Below the pieces are notes generated by a model, which searched no databases, was not told the origin of the DNA, and saw nothing but the letters and a program-made list of their open reading frames with translations. From RFXV01 sp038150465 (lineage in GTDB: Bacteria; Bacteroidota; Bacteroidia; Flavobacteriales; Schleiferiaceae), in NCBI GenBank assembly GCA_038150465.1, contig JAYOTP010000008.1:15618-79617 (forward strand): a stretch of 64,000 bases of DNA, read 5' to 3'. Shown here one piece after another: positions 42,634 through 50,551 of the stretch. Position 1 is the stretch's first letter. Each line of letters begins with the position of its first letter. The translations under genes were made by a program, and so were the position numbers.

Positions 42634-44752
42634 TCCCGGCGAGGTCCAGCAGGAAGGCATATTCCATAGCTGTTTCCCTCAGCGACTCAAAGCGACCGCT
42701 GGCCCCCGAATGACCGGTTTCCATATTGCAATACAGCAAGAGCGGATTGTTGTCGCGTTTCATCTCGCGCAGGCGGGCCACCCATTTGGCCGGCTCCCAA
42801 TACTGTACCTGGCTGTCGTGTAATCCTGTGGTCACCAGCATGGCAGGATAGTGCTGCTCCCGAACATTGTCGTACGGACTGTAGGTGCTCATATAGGCGT
42901 AAGCGGCGGAGTCATTCGGATTTCCCCATTCGTCGTATTCCCCCGTAGTCAGAGGGATGGTTTCATCGAGCATGGTGGTCAGCACATCCACGAAGGGCAC
43001 TGCAGCGATCACTCCGCGGTAAAGTTCTGGCGCCATGTTCACCACTGCACCCATGAGCAGCCCTCCCGCACTGCCTCCATAAGCAAAGGTGTTTTCAGGT
43101 CGGCCATAACCCTCACTTTGGAGGTGTTGGGTGCAACTGATGAAGTCCGTGAACGTATTGCGCTTGTTCATCAATTTCCCGTCCTCATACCAGTTCCTGC
43201 CGAGGTATTGGCCGCCTCTGATGTGTGCAATGGCGTATACATAGCCTCTGTCCAATAGACTCAGCCGAACGGAACTGAAACGTGCATCCACAGTGATCCC
43301 ATAGCTTCCGTAGCCGTACACAAGAAGGGGATTGCTGCCGTCTTTCTTGAAGAGTTCCTTCTTGTAGACCAGGGAGATCGGGACCTTCACTCCATCTTCA
43401 GCTTCGGCCCAGATGCGTTGGGTCTGATATTCAGATTTGTCGTAACCGCCAACGATCTCATATTCTTTCAAAAGCGTCTTCTCACGACGGACCATATCGT
43501 AATCCAATACGCTTGAAGGAGTGGTCAGTGAAGAATATCCATAACGCAGGGTCTGACTGTCAAATTCCGGATTGTTACCGATCCCTGCCGAATAGGCTTC
43601 TTCCCCAAAGTCGAGGTAGTGTTCTTCTCCTTCCCAGGGAATGATGCGGATGCGGGTCAGTCCATTGCTTCTCTCATCAAGCACCAGGTGGTCCCGGAAC
43701 AACTCAAAGGACTCCAAATAAACGTCCGCGCGATGCGGTATGGTTTCGGTCCAATGTTCTTTTTCCGTGGCGCCTTCACTGCAACTCATCAGGCGGAAGT
43801 TCGTGGCGCCGTCCCAGTTGGTCCGAACGAACCATTGGTCTTCAAAATGGGCGATCTGATATTCCAGTCCACGCTCCCTTTTCTGGAATATTTGGAATTC
43901 CTCAAGGGGCTGATCCGCCGGAAGGATCCGGTATTCATCGCTCAGGGTACTTCCCGATCCGATGATGATGTATTTCTTGCTCTTGGATCGGTAGACAAAA
44001 GTGGAGAAGGTCTCATCGGCCTCGTGGAACACTTCCACATCTTCGGATGCATCAGTGCCCAGGCGGTGCCGGAAGATCTTGTAGGACCGCAGCGAGGCAT
44101 CCTTTACACTGTAGAATCCGGTTTGGTTGTCATTGGCCCAGACAAAATTCCCTGATGTGTTCGGTATGCGTTCTTCCAGGATCTCCCCGGTCTCCAGGTC
44201 CTTGAAACGGATGGTGTAGATCCTGCGGCTCAGGGTGTCTTCGCTGAAGGCGATCATTTTTTTATCCGGTCGAACCTTCAGTCCTCCCACATCGTAGTAC
44301 GAATGCTCCTTTGCCAGTTCATTCACGTTGAGCATGACCTCCTCTTCGGCTTCCATGCTCCCTTCTTTCCGGCAATACATCGGATGTTCCTGTCCGGTCT
44401 CGAAACGCGAATAATAGTAGTATCCGTCCAATCGGTAAGGAACTGATCGGTCGTCTTCCTTGATCCGGCCCTTGATCTCTTCAAAGAGCGTTTCTTGGAG
44501 AGCGACGGTGCCGCTCATGATCTTTTCGCGGTAGGCGTTCTCCTTGTTGAGATGGTCGATCACCTTTTGATCTTCCCTCTGATTCATCCAGAAATAAGGG
44601 TCGAGTCGTGTTTCCCCATGCGCGACGAGGCGTTCGATCTTTTTTTCTGCTGCTGGAACTTCCATATAATTTGAAGTATTTTGATCGGAGGATTCGCAGG
44701 CCGAAATAATAAGGCTGAGAACGATACCGCAAGTGTACGAGTGCTTGTCCAT
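42623..44752 (-). CDS. S9 oligopeptidase B-like lipoprotein
   Basis: A prolyl oligopeptidase-family serine peptidase of 709 residues. The N-terminal signal has lipobox LIISAC, so the mature enzyme is lipid-anchored, probably in the periplasm or on the outer membrane. A seven-bladed propeller region (about 75-420) precedes the alpha/beta hydrolase domain, with Ser in AYGGSAGGLL, Asp in TTGLHDSQV and His in METGHSG. The overall pattern is that of oligopeptidase B (cleaves after Lys/Arg in short peptides). It is convergent with waaA and divergent from the SDR gene. Confidence 0.9.
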   Translation of the reverse strand: MDKHSYTCGIVLSLIISACESSDQNTSNYMEVPAAEKKIERLVAHGETRLDPYFWMNQREDQKVIDHLNKENAYREKIMSGTVALQETLFEEIKGRIKEDDRSVPYRLDGYYYYSRFETGQEHPMYCRKEGSMEAEEEVMLNVNELAKEHSYYDVGGLKVRPDKKMIAFSEDTLSRRIYTIRFKDLETGEILEERIPNTSGNFVWANDNQTGFYSVKDASLRSYKIFRHRLGTDASEDVEVFHEADETFSTFVYRSKSKKYIIIGSGSTLSDEYRILPADQPLEEFQIFQKRERGLEYQIAHFEDQWFVRTNWDGATNFRLMSCSEGATEKEHWTETIPHRADVYLESFELFRDHLVLDERSNGLTRIRIIPWEGEEHYLDFGEEAYSAGIGNNPEFDSQTLRYGYSSLTTPSSVLDYDMVRREKTLLKEYEIVGGYDKSEYQTQRIWAEAEDGVKVPISLVYKKELFKKDGSNPLLVYGYGSYGITVDARFSSVRLSLLDRGYVYAIAHIRGGQYLGRNWYEDGKLMNKRNTFTDFISCTQHLQSEGYGRPENTFAYGGSAGGLLMGAVVNMAPELYRGVIAAVPFVDVLTTMLDETIPLTTGEYDEWGNPNDSAAYAYMSTYSPYDNVREQHYPAMLVTTGLHDSQVQYWEPAKWVARLREMKRDNNPLLLYCNMETGHSGASGRFESLRETAMEYAFLLDLAGISE

Positions 44753-44783
44753 AGAAATTTTCAGAGATCAAAAGTGAAAAATA

Positions 44784-45668
44784 ATGCAGTACGATAAACC
44801 CATGCTTGCGGAAGGCAGCCTGAAAGGCCGAGTGGTAGTGGTCACGGGGGGAGGGACCGGTCTTGGCAAGTCGATGAGTCGCTATTTTGCCGAATTGGGG
44901 GCCCATCTGGTCCTCTGCAGCCGAAAACAAGAAGTGCTCGACCAGACGGCCAAAGAGATCCACTCAGAAACGGGCGCAGAGGTATTGGCCAAAGCCTGTG
45001 ACATACGGAAATACGACGAGGTAGAGGCGCTTAAAGAGGCGGCATTGGAGCGTTTTGGAGGCGTAGATGTATTGGTAAACAATGCAGCTGGCAATTTTGT
45101 GAGTCCAACCGAGCGCCTGAGCCACAGCGCATTCGATGCCATCATCGATATCGTTCTGAAAGGAAGCAAGAATTGCACCTTGTGTTTTGGCAAGGACTGG
45201 ATCGGTAAAGAACAAGAGAACAAAGTGGTTCTGAACATCATAACCACCTATGCATGGACCGGATCTCCTTTTGTCGTGCCTTCGGCCATGGCAAAGGCGG
45301 GTGTTCTCGCCATGACCCGTTCGCTTGCAGTGGAGTGGGCGAAATACGGCATCCGGCAGAATGCAATTGCCCCGGGACCATTTCCCACAGAGGGCGCATG
45401 GAACCGATTGATGCCCGGAAACATTCCAGACCGCTTGAATGTGGTGAACCAAATACCATTGCGTCGCGCAGGGGCGCATCAGGAGCTGTCGAATTTGGCG
45501 GCCTATCTCATCAGTGATTTCTCGGCCTATATCAACGGTGAGGTGGTGACCATCGATGGCGGCGAATGGTTGCAGGACGCCGGGCAATTGGCTTTCCTTG
45601 AACAACTCAGTTCATCCGACTGGGACGATATGGCACAAATGATCAAAGGCCTGAAAGGCAAGGCCTGA
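44784..45668 (+). CDS. 2,4-dienoyl-CoA reductase-like SDR
   Basis: A 294-residue short-chain dehydrogenase of the DECR branch, which reduces 2,4-dienoyl-CoA during oxidation of unsaturated fatty acids. TGGGTGLGK (21-29) binds NADPH; NNAAGNFVSPTERL is diagnostic of the branch. The usual Tyr of YxxxK is replaced by Ser (SAMAK), but Tyr156 and Lys171 are 15 residues apart, the spacing of the catalytic Tyr and Lys in mitochondrial DECR. It is therefore probably active as a DECR-like enzyme. The stop codon overlaps the next start by one base. Confidence 0.88.
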   Translation: MQYDKPMLAEGSLKGRVVVVTGGGTGLGKSMSRYFAELGAHLVLCSRKQEVLDQTAKEIHSETGAEVLAKACDIRKYDEVEALKEAALERFGGVDVLVNNAAGNFVSPTERLSHSAFDAIIDIVLKGSKNCTLCFGKDWIGKEQENKVVLNIITTYAWTGSPFVVPSAMAKAGVLAMTRSLAVEWAKYGIRQNAIAPGPFPTEGAWNRLMPGNIPDRLNVVNQIPLRRAGAHQELSNLAAYLISDFSAYINGEVVTIDGGEWLQDAGQLAFLEQLSSSDWDDMAQMIKGLKGKA

Positions 45669-46564
45669 TGCGTGCGATCACAGCCCTCTGGGCCTGTCTT
45701 TTGGTCTTGTGTGCCTGTGATCCAGAGCCCGAAGTGGATTGGGACTCATTCGATCTTCAGGGCCACAGAGGCTGTCGGGGACTCATGCCTGAGAACAGTT
45801 CAGAGGGAATGAAGATGGCGCTGGAACTGGGCGTCAAGACCTTGGAACTCGATGTAGTGATCACTGCAGATCGTCAAGTGGTTCTGTCTCACGAGCCGTA
45901 TCTCTCCAGTCAGATCTGTCTCGATGCCACCGGCCATCCCATTCACCCTGAGGAGCAATATGCATATGCCATTTATTCAATGAGCTTGCAGGAATTGGGT
46001 CGATACGACTGCGGATCCAAACCGAATCCGGCATTTCCTGAGCAAGCACATTTTCCCAGTCCAAAGCCATCACTTAAGGAAGTGATCCGATCAGCAGACG
46101 GTCATGCCCGTTCACTGGGTCGAACGCTGCCGATATACAATATAGAGACCAAGAGCACCATTCATGGGGATGGGCGACTGCATCCCGAACCGGAAGAATT
46201 TGTGCATCTGGTCCATGAAGTGGTTTGCGAAGAAAACATCAGAGACAGATGCACGGTCCAGTCCTTCGATCCAAGAACGCTGCGGTCGCTGCACCAGCTG
46301 GATCCTGATATTCGTACGATCCTTTTGGTGGATGGGTCACAAGATGCTGTGCTGGCCCTGAATGAACTGGGGGTTTTGCCGTATGCCGTCAGCCCTGAGC
46401 ACCATTTGGTGGATGAGTCGACGATCCAATGGGCCAGATCAAAGAAAGTGAAGCTCATCCCATGGACGGTCAACGATACGGCTCGGGCACGCGAACTCAT
46501 TGCGTGGGGTGTGGACGGCTTGATCACCGACTATCCGGACCGCATCAGAGCTCCCGGAAGTTAG
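45668..46564 (+). CDS. glycerophosphodiester phosphodiesterase lipoprotein
   Basis: Hydrolyses glycerophosphodiesters to glycerol-3-phosphate and alcohols. The 298-residue protein has a lipobox (VLCAC) and the GDPD motifs: GHRGCRG near 32-38 with catalytic His-Arg, ENSSEGMKMAL, LELDV with metal-binding Glu-Asp, and LSHEP. WTVNDTARARELIAWGVDGLITDYPD closes the TIM barrel. As a lipoprotein it acts outside the cytoplasm. It is coupled to the upstream DECR-like gene, suggesting shared use in lipid turnover. Confidence 0.92.
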   Translation: MRAITALWACLLVLCACDPEPEVDWDSFDLQGHRGCRGLMPENSSEGMKMALELGVKTLELDVVITADRQVVLSHEPYLSSQICLDATGHPIHPEEQYAYAIYSMSLQELGRYDCGSKPNPAFPEQAHFPSPKPSLKEVIRSADGHARSLGRTLPIYNIETKSTIHGDGRLHPEPEEFVHLVHEVVCEENIRDRCTVQSFDPRTLRSLHQLDPDIRTILLVDGSQDAVLALNELGVLPYAVSPEHHLVDESTIQWARSKKVKLIPWTVNDTARARELIAWGVDGLITDYPDRIRAPGS

Positions 46565-46567
46565 GGT

Positions 46568-47635
46568 TCAAGGAACAGCGTTCAGCTTTTGATTCACCCG
46601 GCCCAGTGCAGTCGCAGAGGGCTGGTGTTTGGGGCGAATGCTCAAAGCCTCCCGATAATCCCGAGCCGCATTGGTCAGATCGCCCAGCATTTCGTGCGTA
46701 TACCCTCTGCCGTAGTAGGCTTTGAAATTTCTCGGCCGCACGGCGATGGCCTGAGCAAAGGCATTGCGTGCTTTATCGTAGACCCTGATCTGAGTGAGCA
46801 CAAAACCCAGATTGTAGTAACTGTCTGCATCCTTTGGATCGATCCGGATGGCACGTTCGTAGGCGCCCATGGCTTCGTTCCATTCTTGTTTGTCCATATG
46901 GAAGACCCCGATCTTGAAATAAATGTCTGAGCGATCGGGCTGCAGCGCCAGAATATTGCGGTAATAGGCTAAAGCGAGGGAGTCCTTTCTGCCTGCGTAG
47001 ATCACACCGAGCATATCCAGGGCATCGAGGTGGGCATTGTCCAGGTCAACGGCCCGCTGGAAGTAGGGCAGCGCATCATCGTCATTTTCTTTGACAGCAC
47101 GAACCGCCAGACCCTTCAGGAAGTAAGCTTCTGCATTGTTTCGATCGATCTCGATCAGTTCATTGGCGGTCTTCAGGGCCTCGCGCACCAGGCCAATGGT
47201 CAGTTGAAGTCGCGTTAATTCTATGCGGCAGGGGATGTTCTCTGGATGCTGCAGCCCGCACTTTCTCCATATATCATTGGCCTTCTTGCTCTGATTGGCC
47301 GCCAGGTGAAAGCGTCCGCTGAGCCATTGCACCTCCTCATTCAGGCTGTCCATTTCCATGGCCTTATCCAGATGGGCCTTGGCGTAGGATAGGTTTTTGT
47401 CATCGAGATGCCGCTCAATTCGCTCGATCAAGGTCCCCATGTCGATTTCTGCTCCTGCCCTGAGGTACAGGTCGTCCGAAGCTCCAGCCGGTACAGCTTC
47501 TTCGATTCTTTTTTGTCTCTCCTCTTCGGTCGAAGGGGTACCACCGGAAGCGTCAGAAGCTCCGTTGCTGCAGGAGAGCATAAGAATAGTGAAAACCCAG
47601 CTGCAGAAAGCAGCGGGCCAGTATCCTCGATTCAT
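46568..47635 (-). CDS. tetratricopeptide-repeat lipoprotein
   Basis: The 355-residue product has a lipoprotein signal (lipobox LMLSC) and about seven TPR units from residue 75 onward (for example SYAKAHLDKAMEMDS, EAYFLKGLAVRAV, ADSYYNLGFVLTQI, RNFKAYYGRGYTHEML). TPR lipoproteins are scaffolds for envelope complexes; the partner is unknown. Its start overlaps the recA stop by 4 bases, so it is co-transcribed with recA, an odd pairing with no obvious functional link. Confidence 0.85.
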   Translation of the reverse strand: MNRGYWPAAFCSWVFTILMLSCSNGASDASGGTPSTEEERQKRIEEAVPAGASDDLYLRAGAEIDMGTLIERIERHLDDKNLSYAKAHLDKAMEMDSLNEEVQWLSGRFHLAANQSKKANDIWRKCGLQHPENIPCRIELTRLQLTIGLVREALKTANELIEIDRNNAEAYFLKGLAVRAVKENDDDALPYFQRAVDLDNAHLDALDMLGVIYAGRKDSLALAYYRNILALQPDRSDIYFKIGVFHMDKQEWNEAMGAYERAIRIDPKDADSYYNLGFVLTQIRVYDKARNAFAQAIAVRPRNFKAYYGRGYTHEMLGDLTNAARDYREALSIRPKHQPSATALGRVNQKLNAVP

Positions 47636-48627
47636 CCCTTCAAGGCCTCAACGATCTTCGCTTCGATCTCCTCGGCCAACTCGGGATTGTCCATAAGAAT
47701 GTTCTTGACTGCGTCCCGACCCTGCCCCAGACGGGTCTCCCCATAGCTGAACCAAGAGCCGCTTTTGGTGAGGACCTCATTGTCCACGCCCAGATCGATC
47801 AATTCACCTGCTTTGGATATGCCTTCTCCATAAATGATGTCGAATTCGGCCTGGCGGAATGGCGGAGCGACCTTGTTCTTGATCACCTTGACCCGTGCGC
47901 GGTTGCCCATCACTTTGTCGGCATCCTTGATCTGACCGATGCGCCGGATGTCAAGCCGCACAGAGCTGTAGAATTTCAGCGCATTTCCGCCGGTGGTCGT
48001 TTCTGGGTTTCCGAACATGACGCCGATCTTTTCCCTGAGCTGGTTGATGAAGATGCAGCAGCAGTGTGTCTTGCTGATGGTGGCTGTCAGTTTTCTGAGC
48101 GCCTGGCTCATCAATCGCGCCTGGAGGCCCATCTTGCTGTCGCCCATTTCGCCTTCGATCTCGCTCTTGGGCGTCAGTGCAGCAACGGAGTCGATCACGA
48201 TCAGATCGATGGCTCCTGAACGGATCAGGTTGTCAGCGATCTCCAGCGCCTGCTCTCCATGATCGGGCTGTGAAATGATGAGGTCTTCTGTTTGGATATC
48301 CAGTCGTTCCGCATAGAAACGGTCAAATGCGTGTTCCGCATCGATGAATGCCGCGATGCCCCCAGCTTTTTGCACCTCGGCAATGGCGTGTAGGGTGAGC
48401 GTGGTCTTGCCCGATGATTCAGGTCCGTAGATCTCTACGATCCGACCTTTCGGGTAGCCTCCGATGCCCAGGGCGTTGTTCAGTGTGATCGAACCTGAGG
48501 AGATGACTTCCACTTCCTCCACAGCGGAATCGCCCATGCGCATGACAGAACCTTTTCCGTAGGTTTTGTCCAGTTTGTCCATGGTCATCTTCAGTGCCTT
48601 CAGACGGGCCTCTTTCTCGTTGCTCAT
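47632..48627 (-). CDS. recA: recombinase RecA
   Basis: The central homologous recombination ATPase. The 331-residue protein has Walker A GPESSGKTT, the AFIDAEHAFD segment, MSQALRKLTATISKT and FINQLREKIGVMFGNPETTTGG, all highly conserved. The C-terminal domain is standard but short, without a long acidic tail. It heads a two-gene transcript with a TPR lipoprotein. Upstream on the minus strand is a 149-base divergent region containing a perfect inverted repeat; I see no recognisable LexA-type box. Confidence 0.97.
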   Translation of the reverse strand: MSNEKEARLKALKMTMDKLDKTYGKGSVMRMGDSAVEEVEVISSGSITLNNALGIGGYPKGRIVEIYGPESSGKTTLTLHAIAEVQKAGGIAAFIDAEHAFDRFYAERLDIQTEDLIISQPDHGEQALEIADNLIRSGAIDLIVIDSVAALTPKSEIEGEMGDSKMGLQARLMSQALRKLTATISKTHCCCIFINQLREKIGVMFGNPETTTGGNALKFYSSVRLDIRRIGQIKDADKVMGNRARVKVIKNKVAPPFRQAEFDIIYGEGISKAGELIDLGVDNEVLTKSGSWFSYGETRLGQGRDAVKNILMDNPELAEEIEAKIVEALKG

Positions 48628-48730
48628 ATTGTTTTATAAAGGGTATTCAGAAAGCCTAAATCTACAATTTCGAAAGCGAGCATCCATGTCATTATCATCC
48701 GGATTTTGAATGAGTTTTGAATAATTCGCC

Positions 48731-48744
48731 GCCCGAGATCGGGC
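48731..48744. repeat. inverted repeat between recA and T9SS cargo gene
   Basis: GCCCGA-GA-TCGGGC is a perfect 6+6 palindrome, with flanking ATTC/GAAT that could lengthen the stem. It lacks a T-run, so an operator for one of the two divergent genes is more likely than a terminator. Confidence 0.35.
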
Positions 48745-48776
48745 TGAATTGATGTTATTTGTGAAAACTGTAGAAA

Positions 48777-50081
48777 ATGAAAAAGGTTTTGATCCTGGTA
48801 TTCGCTATGGCCGCCCAATTTATTGAGGCACAGGTCGTCCAAGTCGCTGGCTACACCTTTCAGGGCCTGCCGGCCACTTCCTGTACACCGACCAGTGTGG
48901 ATGTTGCCATGCAGATCGGCTGCATCAACGCCCAGTTCGTGGGGACTTCCTCCTCCATCAGTGGAAACACGATCCAGGTGAATGTGGAATACTCTATCGG
49001 CATCATTTGTTTGCCTGCTTTCTCAACGCCAAGCCATACGGTCTCTATGGGCCTTATTCCCTCGGGTAATTACACCGTGCAGATCAATGGAGTGGAGAAT
49101 GGATCAGTGGTCTCTACCATCAATGCCAACCTTTCGGTGGCTTCATGTTGTTCGGCCCAGGCCGGCTTCAGTGCCAGCGGCGATACGGTCTGTCTTGGAG
49201 AAAGTGTTCAGTTCGTCAGTACGGCAACAGGGGCCCAAACCCTGAATTGGTTCGAGAACAACGCTGCAGCCGGTTCGGCAGACACCCTGGTGCGCACCTT
49301 TGGCCAGAGCGGTTTGTATCGGGTAAAGATGGTCGTTTCAGATACGGTCTCAGGCTGTACAGATTCCACATCGAAAACTGTTTTTGTCAAAAGCCTGCCT
49401 GCAGTTCAGATCACCGGGGATATGCTTGTTTGTCCTGGCGTATCTGCGACCCTGTATGTCCAGGGCGGTCCATTCGACCAGATCAGTTGGTCCAATGCGG
49501 GTACCGATACGTTCTTGATCGCCAACCAGCCGGGGGTGTATTATGTGGACGTCCTTTTGGACGGATGCGCAGCAAGGGACAGCTTTGAGTTGAGCCCGTA
49601 CGCGGTGAATCCTGTGGATCTGGGCGCCGATACGACCATTTGTATGGGCGATACGATCATACTCGATCTTTCTTCTTTTCCGGGAACCTATCGGTGGCAG
49701 GACAACTCGACCGCCTCCACCTTCCTGGTCTACGGCCCCGCACTTTATTATGTGGAAGTGACCGATACAAATGGCTGCATCAGCACAGACAGCATTCAGA
49801 TCCAGTGGGCGAATTGCGGTGCGAGCCTTCCGGAACAGAGCGGAGACTGGCAGCTGTATCCCAACCCAACGAGGGATCTTCTGCACATTCGGTCAGACAT
49901 TCATCGGGGATGGTCCGTCATCGAGCTCATGGATGCAAAGGGAGCTGTGGTGGGCCGATGGGCGCCTTCACTTGTTCAGGGAGCAACCGCTCTGGATCTG
50001 GGTTCTGTTCCCAATGGACTCTACATGCTCCGCATTCGAACCGAACGCAGCACACTTCACAGACGGATCCTGATCGAATAG
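48777..50081 (+). CDS. secreted PKD-like protein with T9SS sorting domain
   Basis: A 434-residue surface or extracellular protein. It has a signal peptide (MKKVLILVFAMAAQFIEA), an N-terminal beta domain, a PKD/Ig-like domain (about 122-205, GFSASGDTVCLGESVQF, GLYRVKMVVSDTVSGC), two gliding-associated repeats with VCPG and ICMGD, and a C-terminal type A sorting domain starting WQLYPNPTRDLLHI and ending RRILIE. The sorting domain directs export by the T9SS encoded at 24-30 kb. No catalytic motif is present, so adhesion or structure is a guess. Confidence 0.88.
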   Translation: MKKVLILVFAMAAQFIEAQVVQVAGYTFQGLPATSCTPTSVDVAMQIGCINAQFVGTSSSISGNTIQVNVEYSIGIICLPAFSTPSHTVSMGLIPSGNYTVQINGVENGSVVSTINANLSVASCCSAQAGFSASGDTVCLGESVQFVSTATGAQTLNWFENNAAAGSADTLVRTFGQSGLYRVKMVVSDTVSGCTDSTSKTVFVKSLPAVQITGDMLVCPGVSATLYVQGGPFDQISWSNAGTDTFLIANQPGVYYVDVLLDGCAARDSFELSPYAVNPVDLGADTTICMGDTIILDLSSFPGTYRWQDNSTASTFLVYGPALYYVEVTDTNGCISTDSIQIQWANCGASLPEQSGDWQLYPNPTRDLLHIRSDIHRGWSVIELMDAKGAVVGRWAPSLVQGATALDLGSVPNGLYMLRIRTERSTLHRRILIE

Positions 50082-50089
50082 ATCGCTTT

Positions 50090-50491
50090 TCAGGGCAGGA
50101 AGGGAGGTTGGTTTTCCCTGCCATGCAGTGAGCAGGAGTCGGAAGATGTGCCCAAGCGGTACCTGTTGCGCGCAATGAATTCATAGGATGCGTCGGCGAT
50201 CCTCAAGGGGATCCAACCGCCCATCCGCCAAAGGGGCCAAAGTCCTGGCCAGAGCAGATCGAGTAATTTCCAAACAGCCCGGGAGCGAATGAGTAGATGA
50301 CCATCATGGAAGAGCACCACGCTGTCCGCGTTTTGGATTGAATCGGCAACGCCCATATTCTGGGCCGTGCTTCCCGAAAGTGAAGCGAACCGGAACTTTT
50401 TTTTGCGATCGTGTCTGGCGATAAAGCCGACCCAAAAGCTGCAAAAGGCGCAGGATCCATCGTAGAACAGGATGGGATGTTGTTGCTCCAT
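50090..50491 (-). CDS. DCC1-like (DUF393) thiol-disulfide oxidoreductase family protein
   Basis: A 133-residue protein of the DCC family. The signature YDGSCAFCSFW at 10-20 supplies a CxxC pair, followed by RFASLSGSTAQ and SVVLFHDGHLLIRSRAVWKLL, standard for the family. A hydrophobic segment (LLDLLWPGLWPLWRMG) may associate with the membrane. The family is assumed to be thiol-redox active. It is convergent with the T9SS cargo gene, and the giant amylase gene ends 60 bases upstream on the same strand. Confidence 0.85.
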   Translation of the reverse strand: MEQQHPILFYDGSCAFCSFWVGFIARHDRKKKFRFASLSGSTAQNMGVADSIQNADSVVLFHDGHLLIRSRAVWKLLDLLWPGLWPLWRMGGWIPLRIADASYEFIARNRYRLGTSSDSCSLHGRENQPPFLP

Positions 50492-50551
50492 AGGGCTTGG
50501 AACTGCGAAAGCTACCGAAAGTTCTTTGCCATCAGCCGTGGGCTATGGAAT

